Part shown: positions 54,646 through 63,944 of the stretch, piece after piece | Numbering within the stretch: position 1 is the first letter of the stretch | How the letters are laid out: each line of letters begins with the position of its first letter | DNA from: DATFCK01 sp963728975 | GTDB taxonomy: Bacteria > Verrucomicrobiota > Verrucomicrobiia > Chthoniobacterales > UBA10450 | Length of the DNA: 64,000 nt | Direction: 5' to 3' | Assembly: GCA_963728975.1 (NCBI GenBank) | Contig: CAVSMF010000002.1 | Span: 186,001 to 250,000, forward strand | The notes under the pieces: model-generated | Told to the model about the DNA's origin: nothing | What the model saw: the letters and a program-made list of their open reading frames with translations, nothing else | Database searches by the model: none | Program-made: the position numbers and the translations under genes

Positions 54646-54913
54646 GTGATGATCCTGGCAAAGACCCGAACGGGCAGCAAGCTGACCAGTGAGAAGAAGG
54701 TGAAAAGGCCAAACTAAAAAGAAGACCAGGAGGCCGACGCCAGGGAACAGAGACGATTGAACGATTCTGTCGTGATTGGGTTCTGTTTAGCAGCGGTTCC
54801 GAATCACTTTTCAGCTACCGTCGCGGCTACGCCGGTCCGGCTCGGCCCGGTGCCTATCGGCAGTCTCAACTGTTCGATTGTCAGCGGCGGAGACAGGCGG
54901 CAGGATCGGCCTC

Positions 54914-55066
54914 ATGAAAATCAACAAAAATATCGGCATGCTCTTGCTCGCAGTTTACTTGATCGTCGACGGCCTCCTGGGGTTCGGCTTGAATATTGGG
55001 CCGGCCATCTTCCTGCTCTACATTGTCGCCCTGGCCGCCGGCATCTTTATTTTCATCGGGAAATGA
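54914..55066 (+). CDS. small two-helix membrane protein
   Basis: From ATG 54914 (50 residues; an upstream start adds a non-hydrophobic 12-residue leader). It contains MLLLAVYLIVDGLLGFGLNI and GPAIFLLYIVALAAGIFIFI, two hydrophobic helices and a short tail. Similar tiny proteins are widespread, of unknown role. Confidence 0.7.
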   Translation: MKINKNIGMLLLAVYLIVDGLLGFGLNIGPAIFLLYIVALAAGIFIFIGK

Positions 55067-55122
55067 GAAGGGAAAGTCGGAGCTGGTAGGAATCCCGATC
55101 AATTTCGAAGAAGCGAGATAAA

Positions 55123-55674
55123 CTAACTGGCGGGTTTACCCGGCTTGTAAATATCGTCGCTCTCGACGTCGAAGACTCGGTTCAAACGCGCGCGATAATT
55201 TTCAAACGCGATTTGGGCGCTCAGTTGCAATAATTGTTCTTCGGAAAACTGACTGCGCAGCCGTCCATAGAGATCGTCGGAAATATTGCAGGGGACGCTG
55301 GCCATGGAGTCGGCCAGTTCAATGACAAGGCGTTCGACTTCGTTAAACAAGGCCAAGTCGTTCCCGCGGACCGCGAGCAGTTTTTCGTCGGGTATTCCCG
55401 CTTTTCTGCCCACGGCAGAATTAATGTCTATTCAGAAAGGGCAACCGATGCGGGCGGCCGTCCGCACTTTTCCCAATTGAATGTAGCGCAGCGATATCCG
55501 ACGCTTCCGGCCCAGGGCGGCTTCCATGGCGATGCCGCCCCAGATCAATCCTGGAACGCGCATTTGCAGTTTTACCGGGGTAAGATCCTTGCCGAACATC
55601 TTGCGCATGACTCCATAGAACCAGCGCAAATGCCAGGGTGCTTGCCTTTTCTCCAAACCGGAAATTCGAGCCAT
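55123..55674 (-). CDS. carboxymuconolactone-decarboxylase/AhpD-like selenoprotein candidate (in-frame TGA)
   Basis: Start ATG 55674 has aggag 9 nt upstream. The frame runs to residue 80, meets TGA at 55434-55432, and continues in the same frame for 102 further codons to 55123, giving 183 residues. Around the TGA the sequence reads RIGCPF-(TGA)-IDINSAVGRK. Other family members have Cys-X-X-Cys here, so the TGA sits exactly at the second Cys: Cys78-Pro-Phe-Sec81. The remaining part (ALFNEVERLVIELADSMASV, then LSAQIAFENYRARLNRVFDV) is ordinary CMD/AhpD pattern. A hairpin begins 11 nt after the TGA. Activity expected: peroxidase-like redox in cytosol. A simple nonsense mutation is the alternative. 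The selA-selD genes are not in this window. Confidence 0.8.
55404..55434 (-). promoter_or_regulatory. bacterial SECIS-like hairpin downstream of the TGA
   Basis: The TGA (55434-55432) is followed by 11 nt (atagacattaa) and the perfect 7-bp stem ttctgcc/ggcagaa with loop gtg (55413-55411). The loop begins 18 nt after the TGA and has G at its first position, consistent with general criteria for bacterial SECIS elements (loop within about 16-37 nt and an early G). Confidence 0.7.
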
Positions 55675-55772
55675 AAACAAGTGCTCCTAATTTCATATCG
55701 TTCCGGTCCGGAACGCCGGATTCGTTTTTTACCACCTGAATGGGAATTGGCCCAACCGCCTCTTCTGTGCGC

Positions 55773-56267
55773 CTATCCAGGCGGGATCTCTTCGAACTCG
55801 CCGCGCTCGCGGTTTTTCCGGACCCGGTCCCAGGGGAAACATTTGCCGTTCATGGCGACATAAACACCGGAAGGCAGCACCTGCGCGAACGAGAGGGCGC
55901 TGCCAAGATTGAAAAGACCGTCCGAGCTGCCAAAGGCGTAGGGCACCATCGCTCCGGTCAGCACTACCGTCTTTCCCGGAACCGCGCGAGCGACCGCGGC
56001 GGCGGTTTCCACCATGGTGTCGGTTCCGTGGGTAATGACGATGCGATCCTCTTCCGACTCGAGGCAGTTCTGGACGATGAGCGCGCGATCGGCATCGGTC
56101 ATTTCCAGACTGTCGACCATCATCACCGTGCCGATTGTCACCTCCACTCGCGATCGTCCCAGCCGGAGCATCTCGGCGAGATGCGTATCCTTAAAGTAAA
56201 GTTGGCCGGTGCGCTCGTTGTATTCCTTGTCGAAGGTGCCGCCGGTAACGAGGATTCGAATGGACAT
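55773..56267 (-). CDS. short asparaginase-like protein (N-terminal domain only)
   Basis: The 164-residue protein contains the first asparaginase signature VTGGTFDKEY (Thr11 and Tyr16) and the second signature ITHGTDTMVETA, but stops where the C-terminal domain of type I/II asparaginases (about 330 residues) would begin. It is a known short class with uncertain activity. It is the upstream neighbour of the selenoprotein candidate on the same strand, 98 bp apart. Confidence 0.8.
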   Translation of the reverse strand: MSIRILVTGGTFDKEYNERTGQLYFKDTHLAEMLRLGRSRVEVTIGTVMMVDSLEMTDADRALIVQNCLESEEDRIVITHGTDTMVETAAAVARAVPGKTVVLTGAMVPYAFGSSDGLFNLGSALSFAQVLPSGVYVAMNGKCFPWDRVRKNRERGEFEEIPPG

Positions 56268-56460
56268 GAGGAAGAAAGTAGAAATTAAAATTTAGAAGTT
56301 AGAAATTAGAAAGGAGCCACTTTCGCGCAAGGGTTCGGCCTGCCAAGCAGGGAGAGAAGACAAAAGACCTGCCTGGGGCCAAGACTACGGGCGGCAAGCT
56401 GAAGTCAGGTCCGCCAAAGGATGGATTTGCCGTGGCGAAGATCAGAGGATTTCTCCCGGC

Positions 56461-57457
56461 TCAGCCCCAGAGTTCCCGAGGCGGCACGCCTATCTTTCCG
56501 TTTTTGTACGGTATCGGGTGTTGCCGATCGCGGGCCAGGAGTAACGGACCATCCAAATCCACGTAATCTTTAGGCTCCGCCAGGAGGCGGGCCGGCGCGA
56601 TTCCCAGCGAAGTGCATACCATACAGCCAAATAACAGTTTAAAACCGTGTTGGCGGGCACGTTCGGCCAGCAAGAAGGCTTCGGTTAGGCCTCCGGTTTT
56701 GTCCAACTTGATGTTGATGGCTTCGTAGCGGTTAGCCAGACGGCGTAAATCGGCCGTGGTATGGCAACTCTCGTCCGCGCACACCGGAACGGGATGATCC
56801 AACGTTTCCAGAACGTCATCGGCGTCCGCCGGAAAAGGTTGTTCGATCAATTCAACGCCTAACCGGGCCAGCTCGGAAGCAATAGTACCGATAGTGGGCC
56901 GGAGACCAAGACTCGTTAGCGTCAACGATCAGACGCGGTTTGGACGCCGCTTGTCGGACCGCTTCCACCCGCGGAAGGTCGAAGTGGTCGCCACCGAGTT
57001 TTAGCTTCAAAATCGAGGTGTTTGCATTCGTTTTGGCCGCGGCTGCCATCTTCTCCGGTGTATCCAGACTGATTGTGAACGCCGTTTCAACCGCATCGGC
57101 CATCCGGGTATTGGCCAGTTCCCACACCCGTTTGCCCGAAACCTTCGCTTCCAAATCCCACAGGGCGCAGTCCAGGGCGTTGCGGGCTGCTCCCGGTGGC
57201 AGGAGCTCTTGAATCTGCCGCCGATCAAACGCTGCCGGGCCGTGCGACGAAATTTGTTCGAGCTGGGCGGTGGCGGACTCGACAGTTTGACCATAGCGCG
57301 CGGATGGAACGGCTTCACCGCGGCCGGTGTGTTGGCCATCGCTGATTGTCGCCACGATCACGTGTGCTTCGGTCAGGCTACCGCGGGCAATGCGAAAGGG
57401 ATTCTTCAACGGCCAACTTTCCTGGTTGACTCTTAATTCAAAGTTGGAAGAACTCAT
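56461..57457 (-). pseudogene. dipeptide epimerase (L-Ala-D/L-Glu type), one frameshift
   Basis: The first frame (57457 to about 56900) encodes an N-terminal capping domain and barrel start (NPFRIARGSLTEAHVIVATI, TSILKLKLGGD with the KxK base, VDANESW). The second frame (from about 56905) continues with PTIGTIASELARLGVELIEQ, VPVCADESCHT, INIKLDKTGGLTEA. The join needs one extra base near 56898-56903 (tccggccc). Otherwise all enolase-superfamily ligands are kept (Asp, Glu, Asp and two Lys). It may be a sequencing indel or a recent knockout. The family recycles cell-wall peptides. Confidence 0.85.
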
Positions 57458-57717
57458 TCGACGACGGGAAACCTCTCAATTAAAGCAAGTCCGACGCCGC
57501 TTCCAGGAGCGGATTCGTCGCGGTATCTCGCTGCCACGAACGAAGTTTCTATCGCATCGCTCTCAGGCCACCGGGCGGAACCTGGGTTTGCGCCCGGCGC
57601 CCCCGCAACGGTTGGGCGCGGAATCGCCAGACCGGTTGAAACCGATTCTAACCGGTTGTCTCGCCAATTCGAAACGAAATTGCTTTATTTTTTCCGGTAA
57701 CTCCGTCTCATTAACCC

Positions 57718-58236
57718 ATGATCAAGTTCCTGTTCGGTCTTGTTGTTGGAGTCGGTCTGCTCCTATTGGCTGGTTATCTCTTCGCTACCCGGGGTGGAAT
57801 TTTCATGGGGACGAAAGGGGGCCCGCTGCCAATGGAGCGATTCATCGCGAACAAGGCGCTGGATGCGTCCATCGGGAAAAATTCGCAGGATCAATCTACC
57901 GTTCCGGCGGACGAGACCAATCTCCTGGCCGGCGCTCATATTTATCAGCAAAACTGTTCGGGATGTCATGGCCGGCTGGATCAATCCGCTCCTCCGATGG
58001 CGCAACGGTTTTACCCGCACGTGCCGCAGTTACTCTTGCCGGGCAAAGGCGTGACCGACGATCCGGTCGGAGCGACGCACTGGGTAGTGAAAAACGGCAT
58101 CCGATTCAGCGCCATGCCTTCGTTTGACGGGACACTGACCGATGGCGAGCTCTGGCAGGTCAGTATTTTCCTGCGCAACGCCGACAAATTGCCTGGACCG
58201 GTTCAGGAAGCCCTCCGCCAGCCGCACTCGGACTGA
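57718..58236 (+). CDS. c-type cytochrome, membrane-anchored
   Basis: The 172-residue protein has an N-terminal anchor (FLFGLVVGVGLLLLAGYLFA). The heme site is CSGCH (Cys80, Cys83, His84) and the probable axial Met is Met133 in SAMPSF. Only one heme motif is present. It is a small monoheme class, donor or acceptor unknown. Confidence 0.88.
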   Translation: MIKFLFGLVVGVGLLLLAGYLFATRGGIFMGTKGGPLPMERFIANKALDASIGKNSQDQSTVPADETNLLAGAHIYQQNCSGCHGRLDQSAPPMAQRFYPHVPQLLLPGKGVTDDPVGATHWVVKNGIRFSAMPSFDGTLTDGELWQVSIFLRNADKLPGPVQEALRQPHSD

Positions 58237-58446
58237 AGGATTCAAACATCTGGCAATTGCGGCCCAATCGGCCGGGTCTACGAGCGTGGTTTATTCACGG
58301 CGCCGGCCGCTGGCTCCGGGATGCCATTCACATAAACTTGCTTGCAGCTTTTCGAAAGCCGGAATGCGATAAACAACCTAAAGGGATCGTAGCCTAACGA
58401 GAACAAGGTCTACTCCCCGGTTTTTGAGAGGAAGCGAGACCCAGGC

Positions 58447-59220
58447 TCATCGCTTTGTCCCGACCACGATGCCATAGCCAAGAAACCGGCTCGCGAACAC
58501 TCGCTCCGATTGCAAGACTCTCCCTAAGCCTCGAGGCCCCCATCGCCGCATGATCCTTAGGGCGAGTATCACCCGCCCGGTCAACCCGAGTTGTTTCCTC
58601 GATTCTTTCATCCAGCGCGGAATCAACCTGGGTTTTTCAATCGCTCTAATCTCCACCAGACCTGCCTGGTGAAACAGCCGCTGCCATCCTGGCAGCGTTT
58701 CCGGTCGCTCGCCCTCGATCTCCGCGAGCGTCCGTTTCAGATCATCGGGCGCATCGTCATTCCAGCATAGATCGTGAATGCCGACGCGTCCCCCGGGCCG
58801 GACCACCCGCGCCATCTCCGCAAGTATTCGCTCCTTATCGAGGAGGCAGAGCGTGCATTCACAGATAGCGGCGTCGAATTCCGCGTCCCCAAAAGGGAGA
58901 TTACCAGCCTCGGCCTTTCTGAACTCCACCGCCAAGCCCCTTGTCCGCGCCTTCGCTTCTGCCTGCCGAATCATCCGGTCGGACCGATCAATTCCACAGA
59001 CGCGCGCACCGGATTTCTGGGCAAGGAAGCAAGCCGTTTCTCCCGTCCCGGAGGCGATGTCGAGGACTCTTGAATTTTTTTCGATCTTGCAGAGCCCGGC
59101 AAGTTCCGCGGTTAACTCCAAACCGCCGGGGTGAAGGCTCTCAAGCTTCAACATCCCGGCCTCGGCCACCGCCTCCAGGGAAAGCCGCTCGGCAACCGGT
59201 TCCGGCGTCGTTTCCATCAC
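58447..59220 (-). CDS. class I SAM-dependent methyltransferase
   Basis: The 257-residue protein has motif I VLDIASGTGETACFLA, the post-I acidic loop GIDRSDRMI, and the motif around EFDAAICECTLCLLDKERI. It ends with a basic tail. Resembles the ubiE/arsenite-methyltransferase-like class; no arsenic genes near it. Cytosolic. Confidence 0.88.
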   Translation of the reverse strand: MMETTPEPVAERLSLEAVAEAGMLKLESLHPGGLELTAELAGLCKIEKNSRVLDIASGTGETACFLAQKSGARVCGIDRSDRMIRQAEAKARTRGLAVEFRKAEAGNLPFGDAEFDAAICECTLCLLDKERILAEMARVVRPGGRVGIHDLCWNDDAPDDLKRTLAEIEGERPETLPGWQRLFHQAGLVEIRAIEKPRLIPRWMKESRKQLGLTGRVILALRIMRRWGPRGLGRVLQSERVFASRFLGYGIVVGTKR

Positions 59221-59364
59221 ATCGTTTCCAAAGCAGTGGTTATTTATGGCCTAACGAGAAGGCGCGGGGGGTTCGGGGCGGAATTGGGGCGGGCACTTTC
59301 CATCCCGGGTAGAGGCGAGGAGGCGACCGGATCGCCTGATGACACGCCGCATGCCATCATCGGG

Positions 59365-59853
59365 TTATTGATAATGCAGTTGAACCAAACGGGGAACTTG
59401 CCCGCGCACCACGACAAACAAATTATCGTAATCGTTCTCGCCGATTGCCACCGGGTTTGCGATCCCGAGGGCCTTGATCAGATCCGGAATGGTGTCGCCG
59501 TGCCCGACCACCAGCGCGTTTCCGCTTGAACGACCCAGCTTGGAAACCAGCGATGCGGTTTCTTTCGCTGGCACCACCGTAACCGAGACCCCGATTTTCC
59601 GGGCCAGCGGCGTTGCCGTTTGTTGCGTCCGCTTAAACTCGGTGGCGTAAATCGCGCTGATCCCTGCATCCTTCAATACTTCAGCCAGCCTTCGGGCCCG
59701 GGCCAAACCTGCTTTCGACAACTCAGGATCAACCCCGCCGCTTTGCCCTTTCTCGGCGTGTCGCACGATAAAAACGATCGGATCTGCTTTAGTCGCCGGC
59801 GCCAGGAGGCCGAACAATCCGACCAGCAAAAGATAAATCAGTGCCCGTTTCAT
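59365..59853 (-). CDS. secreted histidine phosphatase (SixA-like)
   Basis: The 162-residue protein begins with a signal peptide (IYLLLVGLFGLLAPATKA). The RHA motif is FIVRHAEKGQSGG, and the second His is in VVGHGDTIPDLI. Its small size and R-H-A with one late His fits the SixA/phosphoglycerate-mutase-like branch. Confidence 0.85.
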   Translation of the reverse strand: MKRALIYLLLVGLFGLLAPATKADPIVFIVRHAEKGQSGGVDPELSKAGLARARRLAEVLKDAGISAIYATEFKRTQQTATPLARKIGVSVTVVPAKETASLVSKLGRSSGNALVVGHGDTIPDLIKALGIANPVAIGENDYDNLFVVVRGQVPRLVQLHYQ

Positions 59854-59960
59854 GAAGAGTGCGCTGTTACACGACTAAAAAATAGAAGATAGGACAGGAG
59901 TTGAGTTCTCATCACAATTCACCAATCACCTTCTGGCTTCATTACTCCCATCCAACCCGC

Positions 59961-60431
59961 TTATACTTCCCTCCGCATCACAATCTCACCCGGGTTCTGT
60001 TCCACCGCCTTGAATCCAAACCGCTCGTAAAGCCGCAGAACCGGTTTGCCCGCCACCAAACTGATCGAAATTGCCGACGCTTCAGGATTAGCCCGGACCA
60101 GCTGGGTCAGCAGCGCGGTGCCGATGCCCCGGCCGCGTTGTCCCTGTTTGACGGCAAACGCCAGCTCCAACGGTGTGTTCTGTTCGGGTTGGCCGGCAGT
60201 TTGTCGCAGCCAGACCGCCCCCAGGAGTTGTCCCTGGGGGGTATCGTGGGCGGCAAAGCCGGTGTCGCCGGGCCGCCCCCAACCCTCGACGTACCGAGCC
60301 AGTTGTGGCTGGTGCACGATCTCACGCGGCGGAACAAGATCGCCTTTTTTTTTGGGTTGCACCGCCTCATATAACATCTCCCAGAGCAGCGGTTCGTCCG
60401 CAGCTGTCAGGGGCCGCAGCGCGTACTTCAT
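59961..60431 (-). CDS. GNAT-family N-acetyltransferase
   Basis: From ATG 60431 (156 residues). It contains the N-terminal strand KYALRPLTAADEPLLWEML, the acetyl-CoA loop QRGRGIGTALLTQLV and the closing YERFGFKAVE. A typical small GNAT of unknown acceptor. Confidence 0.85.
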   Translation of the reverse strand: MKYALRPLTAADEPLLWEMLYEAVQPKKKGDLVPPREIVHQPQLARYVEGWGRPGDTGFAAHDTPQGQLLGAVWLRQTAGQPEQNTPLELAFAVKQGQRGRGIGTALLTQLVRANPEASAISISLVAGKPVLRLYERFGFKAVEQNPGEIVMRREV

Positions 60432-60682
60432 TGGGGGCAGGGAAAGGTTCTCTCCTTCGAAAGGCACAGGGTACTATATATAGAACAAACGCATTTGCGA
60501 TGTCGGAAAACGGAGCCCGCTAGAGGGCCGGCCGCCCCATTTTGTCCGCGAAATGCCCGGCTTCGTCCAGCGGTCAGGGGCGGGCCAGTCGCGGATAAAC
60601 AGGATTTGATTGGATTCCCGGGGCGATTTGGGAGTTGCAGGTTCAGGGTTGGATGTTAACGAGAGCAGGGAATCCATTTGAG

Positions 60683-61384
60683 ATGGCTTCTAAGCGCCTC
60701 CTCTTGCTAAGCAGCTCGATCGTATTCGGCAGCGGTTACCTCGACTACGCCGAAACCGAGATCCGCGATTTTCTTGGCAAACGTGACCGCATCCTTTTTC
60801 TTCCTTTTGCTTTGCACGATCACGACGCTTTTGCGGCGCGAATCCGAGAACGCTTCAACCGGCTTGGTTACGAATTGGATTCTCTGCATTGCTCGCCTAA
60901 CATGAAGCAATCGGTGGGAAGCGCGGCCGCCATCTTCATCGGAGGTGGAAACACCTTCAGACTGCTCAAAGCGCTTTATCACTTTGATTTGCTGAGTTGC
61001 ATCCGGCAACGAGTAGAGGAGGGGGCCTTGTATATCGGAAGCAGCGCCGGTTCCAATGTGGCCGGCCTTACCATTCGCACTACCAACGATATGCCGATCG
61101 TCGAGCCGCCTTCATTTGACGCGCTGGGCCTGGTCGCGTTCCAAATCAATCCGCATTACCTCGATCCCGACCCTGGTTCGCAGCACATGGGCGAAACCCG
61201 CGAAGAACGACTCTTGCAGTTTCTGGAGGAGAACCAAACGCCGGTTGTCGCGCTTCGGGAAGGCGCGATGCTGCGAATCGAGGGCAAGTCTTGTCAGGTA
61301 AAAGGGATTGCCGGCGCACGCCTTTTCCGGCGGGGCGAACCTCCGAAAGAGATAGCATCCGGCTCCGAGCTCGATCTGGGTTGA
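60683..61384 (+). CDS. pepE: dipeptidase E (Asp-X)
   Basis: From ATG 60683 (233 residues). The class-I glutamine-amidotransferase-like fold has the nucleophile elbow GSSAGSN with Ser121, FIGGGNTFRLLKAL before it, and NPHYLDPDPGSQHMGETREE after. Peptidase E cleaves N-terminal Asp dipeptides. Likely cytosolic. Confidence 0.88.
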   Translation: MASKRLLLLSSSIVFGSGYLDYAETEIRDFLGKRDRILFLPFALHDHDAFAARIRERFNRLGYELDSLHCSPNMKQSVGSAAAIFIGGGNTFRLLKALYHFDLLSCIRQRVEEGALYIGSSAGSNVAGLTIRTTNDMPIVEPPSFDALGLVAFQINPHYLDPDPGSQHMGETREERLLQFLEENQTPVVALREGAMLRIEGKSCQVKGIAGARLFRRGEPPKEIASGSELDLG

Positions 61385-61642
61385 GGATTTCGAGAGGGAG
61401 CGGCGAGAAGCGTCAATCGGGCTCCTTACGCGCGGCGATTCTTTCGGCTAAAGATCCATCTGATTCTCGGTAGATAACGTAATAACATGTTGTTGCCGCT
61501 CTATTTCAGCTTGTTGCACACGGCCATGCTCCTATCAGGACGGCTCGTCCTTTACTTTAGTCCGGATAACTTCACGAAGTTTCTCCGGCACCGGTCCTGC
61601 TCATTCGATTATAGAAAATATTCCCAGCCGCTTCTCCTGACC

Positions 61643-62371
61643 ATGCCAAAAGATTGCTTACCCCTACGACTTCAGAACTTGCAGGAACTGGCCGAAAAAT
61701 TGGCCCAGGGCCTGGCCGCGCACGCTCCCTGGATTGGTTGCACCCGGGTTTCGCCCGAGCAATTCGAATCGGCAATTCAGCGGCTCAAACATGCCCAGGA
61801 GGCACACACGAACGCTCAAAACGCCAAAAACCTCGCGACAAAGCGCGTCGCCATGGCGGACAAAACGCTCAAATCCTGGCTCGAAAAAGCGCGTCTGGCA
61901 GTGATGCTGGCCCGGGGTTCCCGCTGGTCGGAGTCGTGGATCCACACCGGATTCACCGATGGCCGGACCGACATCCCAAAGCGGGCCGAATCGCGGGTTG
62001 CGTTGGGACGGGCGTTGATTTCGTTTTTCGCGCGGCATCCTGAGTTCAGTGTTTCTTTTGCCAATGTTACCGCAGCGTATGGACGTTCGGTTTACGATCG
62101 CCTCATTCAAAGCCGGGAAATGCTCCACGTCTTGACGCTCGATTCTCGTAACGCAATGCATCAGCGCGAAAGCAACAGGCAAGCTCTGGCTGATCTGATT
62201 CGCGAAACCGTGGGACTTCTCGAAGTAGCGTTGACTGATTCCGATCCGCGCTGGGCCGATTTCGGCCTGGGCTCTCAAGTGTCGCGTCGCCGCCGGTTTC
62301 ACCGGGTTGCTCCCGGTCAAGCGAGGCGGGACGCACTTCCATTCTTCCCGGAGAAAAAAGCAGCCGCTTAG
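61643..62371 (+). CDS. hypothetical protein, helical
   Basis: From ATG 61643 (242 residues); the upstream start at 61487 would add a hydrophobic leader I do not trust. The middle has a charged helical stretch (FESAIQRLKHAQEAHTNAQN), then a less charged region and a basic end (RRRRFHRVAPGQARRDALPF). No family recognised. Confidence 0.55.
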   Translation: MPKDCLPLRLQNLQELAEKLAQGLAAHAPWIGCTRVSPEQFESAIQRLKHAQEAHTNAQNAKNLATKRVAMADKTLKSWLEKARLAVMLARGSRWSESWIHTGFTDGRTDIPKRAESRVALGRALISFFARHPEFSVSFANVTAAYGRSVYDRLIQSREMLHVLTLDSRNAMHQRESNRQALADLIRETVGLLEVALTDSDPRWADFGLGSQVSRRRRFHRVAPGQARRDALPFFPEKKAAA

Positions 62372-62385
62372 CGCAGGCGTCCGGC

Positions 62386-62822
62386 AGGTAGGGACGCATC
62401 TCCGAGGCGTCCGGGGTTGATGGGTAACAACGCGCGTCTATTACCTGACGAAGCCAACCCGCGCGGGCATCTCGGAGAGATGCCCCTACCTGTGGCGAGC
62501 CAGCGCCCCGTTTCAGGTAGGGACGCATCTCCGAGGCGTCCGGGGTTGATGGGTAACAACGCGCGTCTATTACCTGACGAAGCCAACCCGCGCGGGCATC
62601 TCGGAGAGATGCCCCTACCTGTGGCGAGCCAGCGCCCCCGTTTCAGGTAGGGACGCATCTCCGAGGCGTCCGGGTTGATGGGTAACAACGCGCGTCTATT
62701 ACCTGACGAAGCCAACCCGCGCGGGCATCTCGGAGAGATGCCCCTACCTGTGGCGAGCCAGCGCCCCCCGTTTCAGGTAGGGACGCATCTCCGAGGCGTC
62801 CGGGTTGATGGGTAACAACGCT
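62386..62822. repeat. tandem repeat of about 130 bp, three full units plus a partial unit
   Basis: Units start at 62386, 62515, 62645 and 62775, each with ggtagggacgcatctccgag at the left and gcatctcggagagatgcccc (then tacc) at the right, itself an imperfect inverted repeat. Units differ mainly in length of G or C runs (cgcccc, cgccccc, cgcccccc). A further tail near 62822-62850 (gatgtggcgcccacatcg) is another hairpin. No gene is here; apparent open frames are by-products. Confidence 0.88.
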
Positions 62823-62948
62823 GCGTCCGCGATGTGGCGCCCACATCGAACGCATCGGATAAAATTTCGTGGTTATTCGCACAATCCGCGGTAAGAAGAA
62901 AATCGATCTTCCGACGCTCGATTACTCCAACACTCCAGTCTCGCTTTC

Positions 62949-63758
62949 ATGGAACGCGATTATCTCCTCGGCACCCACGAACAGGAATTGGCCCGGCTCG
63001 GTCTGCAGCATCGCGTCTGGCGCCCGGTCGTGCTCGATTGCTGGCAGGGCGCCGGAATCACCGTGGGTAAACGCGTAATCGATATCGGCGCCGGCCCCGG
63101 TTACGCCACTGTGGACCTGGCTGAGATTGTCGGCGGAACCGGCTCCGTAACGGCGGTCGAACGCTCAACCAATTTTGTCCGCGCGATCCGAGAAACCTGC
63201 CAGGCCCGATCGCTCGCCCCGGTTGCGGTCCACGAGCTCGACGTCATGATCGATCCGTTGCCGCCCGGCCCCTATGACTTCTCCTGGTGCCGTTGGCTGA
63301 TGGCGTTTGTTTCCGATCCCGCGCTGCTCGTAAGAAAATTGAGCGAGGTGATGCCGAAGGGAGGCATTTCCATTTTTCATGAGTACGGTCACTACGAAAC
63401 CTGGCGTTTTCTTCCGCCACTGGTTCATCAGGAAAAGTTCCGCCAACAGGTGATCGCTACCTGGCGCGAGTCCGGAGGCGAACCTGATTCAGCCCCCGGT
63501 TTGCCAAAGCTGCTTACCCGGAACGGGTTCGTTATTCGCTCGGCCAGACCGCTCATTTTTTGCGTTCGTCCGACGGATTACATGTGGCAATGGCCGGCAA
63601 CGTTCATCGAAGTTTACCTGCCGCGCCTGCAACAGATGGGGCGCATCGATCAAAAATTCATTGACGATTTCCTTGCCGAATTAAAAGCCATGGAAACAGA
63701 TCCGAACGCGTTGATGATCACGCCGCTCGTCCTGGAGATCATCGCTGAAAAGGAATAA
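62949..63758 (+). CDS. class I SAM-dependent methyltransferase
   Basis: The 269-residue protein has motif I VIDIGAGPGYATVDLAEIVG, the second acidic loop (AVERSTNFVRAIR) and motif IV-like FSWCRWLMAFVSDPA. A C-terminal all-helical region closes it. It is probably cytosolic; the substrate is unknown. The start follows the tandem repeat region by about 100 bp. Confidence 0.88.
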   Translation: MERDYLLGTHEQELARLGLQHRVWRPVVLDCWQGAGITVGKRVIDIGAGPGYATVDLAEIVGGTGSVTAVERSTNFVRAIRETCQARSLAPVAVHELDVMIDPLPPGPYDFSWCRWLMAFVSDPALLVRKLSEVMPKGGISIFHEYGHYETWRFLPPLVHQEKFRQQVIATWRESGGEPDSAPGLPKLLTRNGFVIRSARPLIFCVRPTDYMWQWPATFIEVYLPRLQQMGRIDQKFIDDFLAELKAMETDPNALMITPLVLEIIAEKE

Positions 63759-63944
63759 GCGAAGAGGACAGCGGACGGTCCGGGGAAACACGGGCGCGAA
63801 CGCGAAAGGAGGAGCGGTGAAGAAGTTATTAACCGCGGATTACGTGGATGGACGCGGATTAGACGGTGGATGACAAATCGGAACCCAACACTCCATTCCT
63901 CCCTACCGAATTGCCCCGAGCCCAACGTTCTCTATTATTAGAGG

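Noticed and set aside
55123..55674. Simple nonsense pseudogene interpretation of the AhpD-like gene
   Set aside because: Not excluded, but the TGA falls exactly at the redox position, the frame is clean on both sides and a SECIS-like hairpin follows, so recoding is the better reading.
56852..56925. Programmed frameshift in the dipeptide epimerase
   Set aside because: No slippery heptamer or stimulating structure is evident near 56900, and the family is not known to use recoding; an indel is simpler.
62386..62822. A CRISPR array
   Set aside because: Units of about 130 bp follow each other without unique spacers.
62417..62882. Several short frames in the tandem repeat region
   Set aside because: They are made of the 130-bp repeat read in different frames and repeat the same residues; no evidence of translation.
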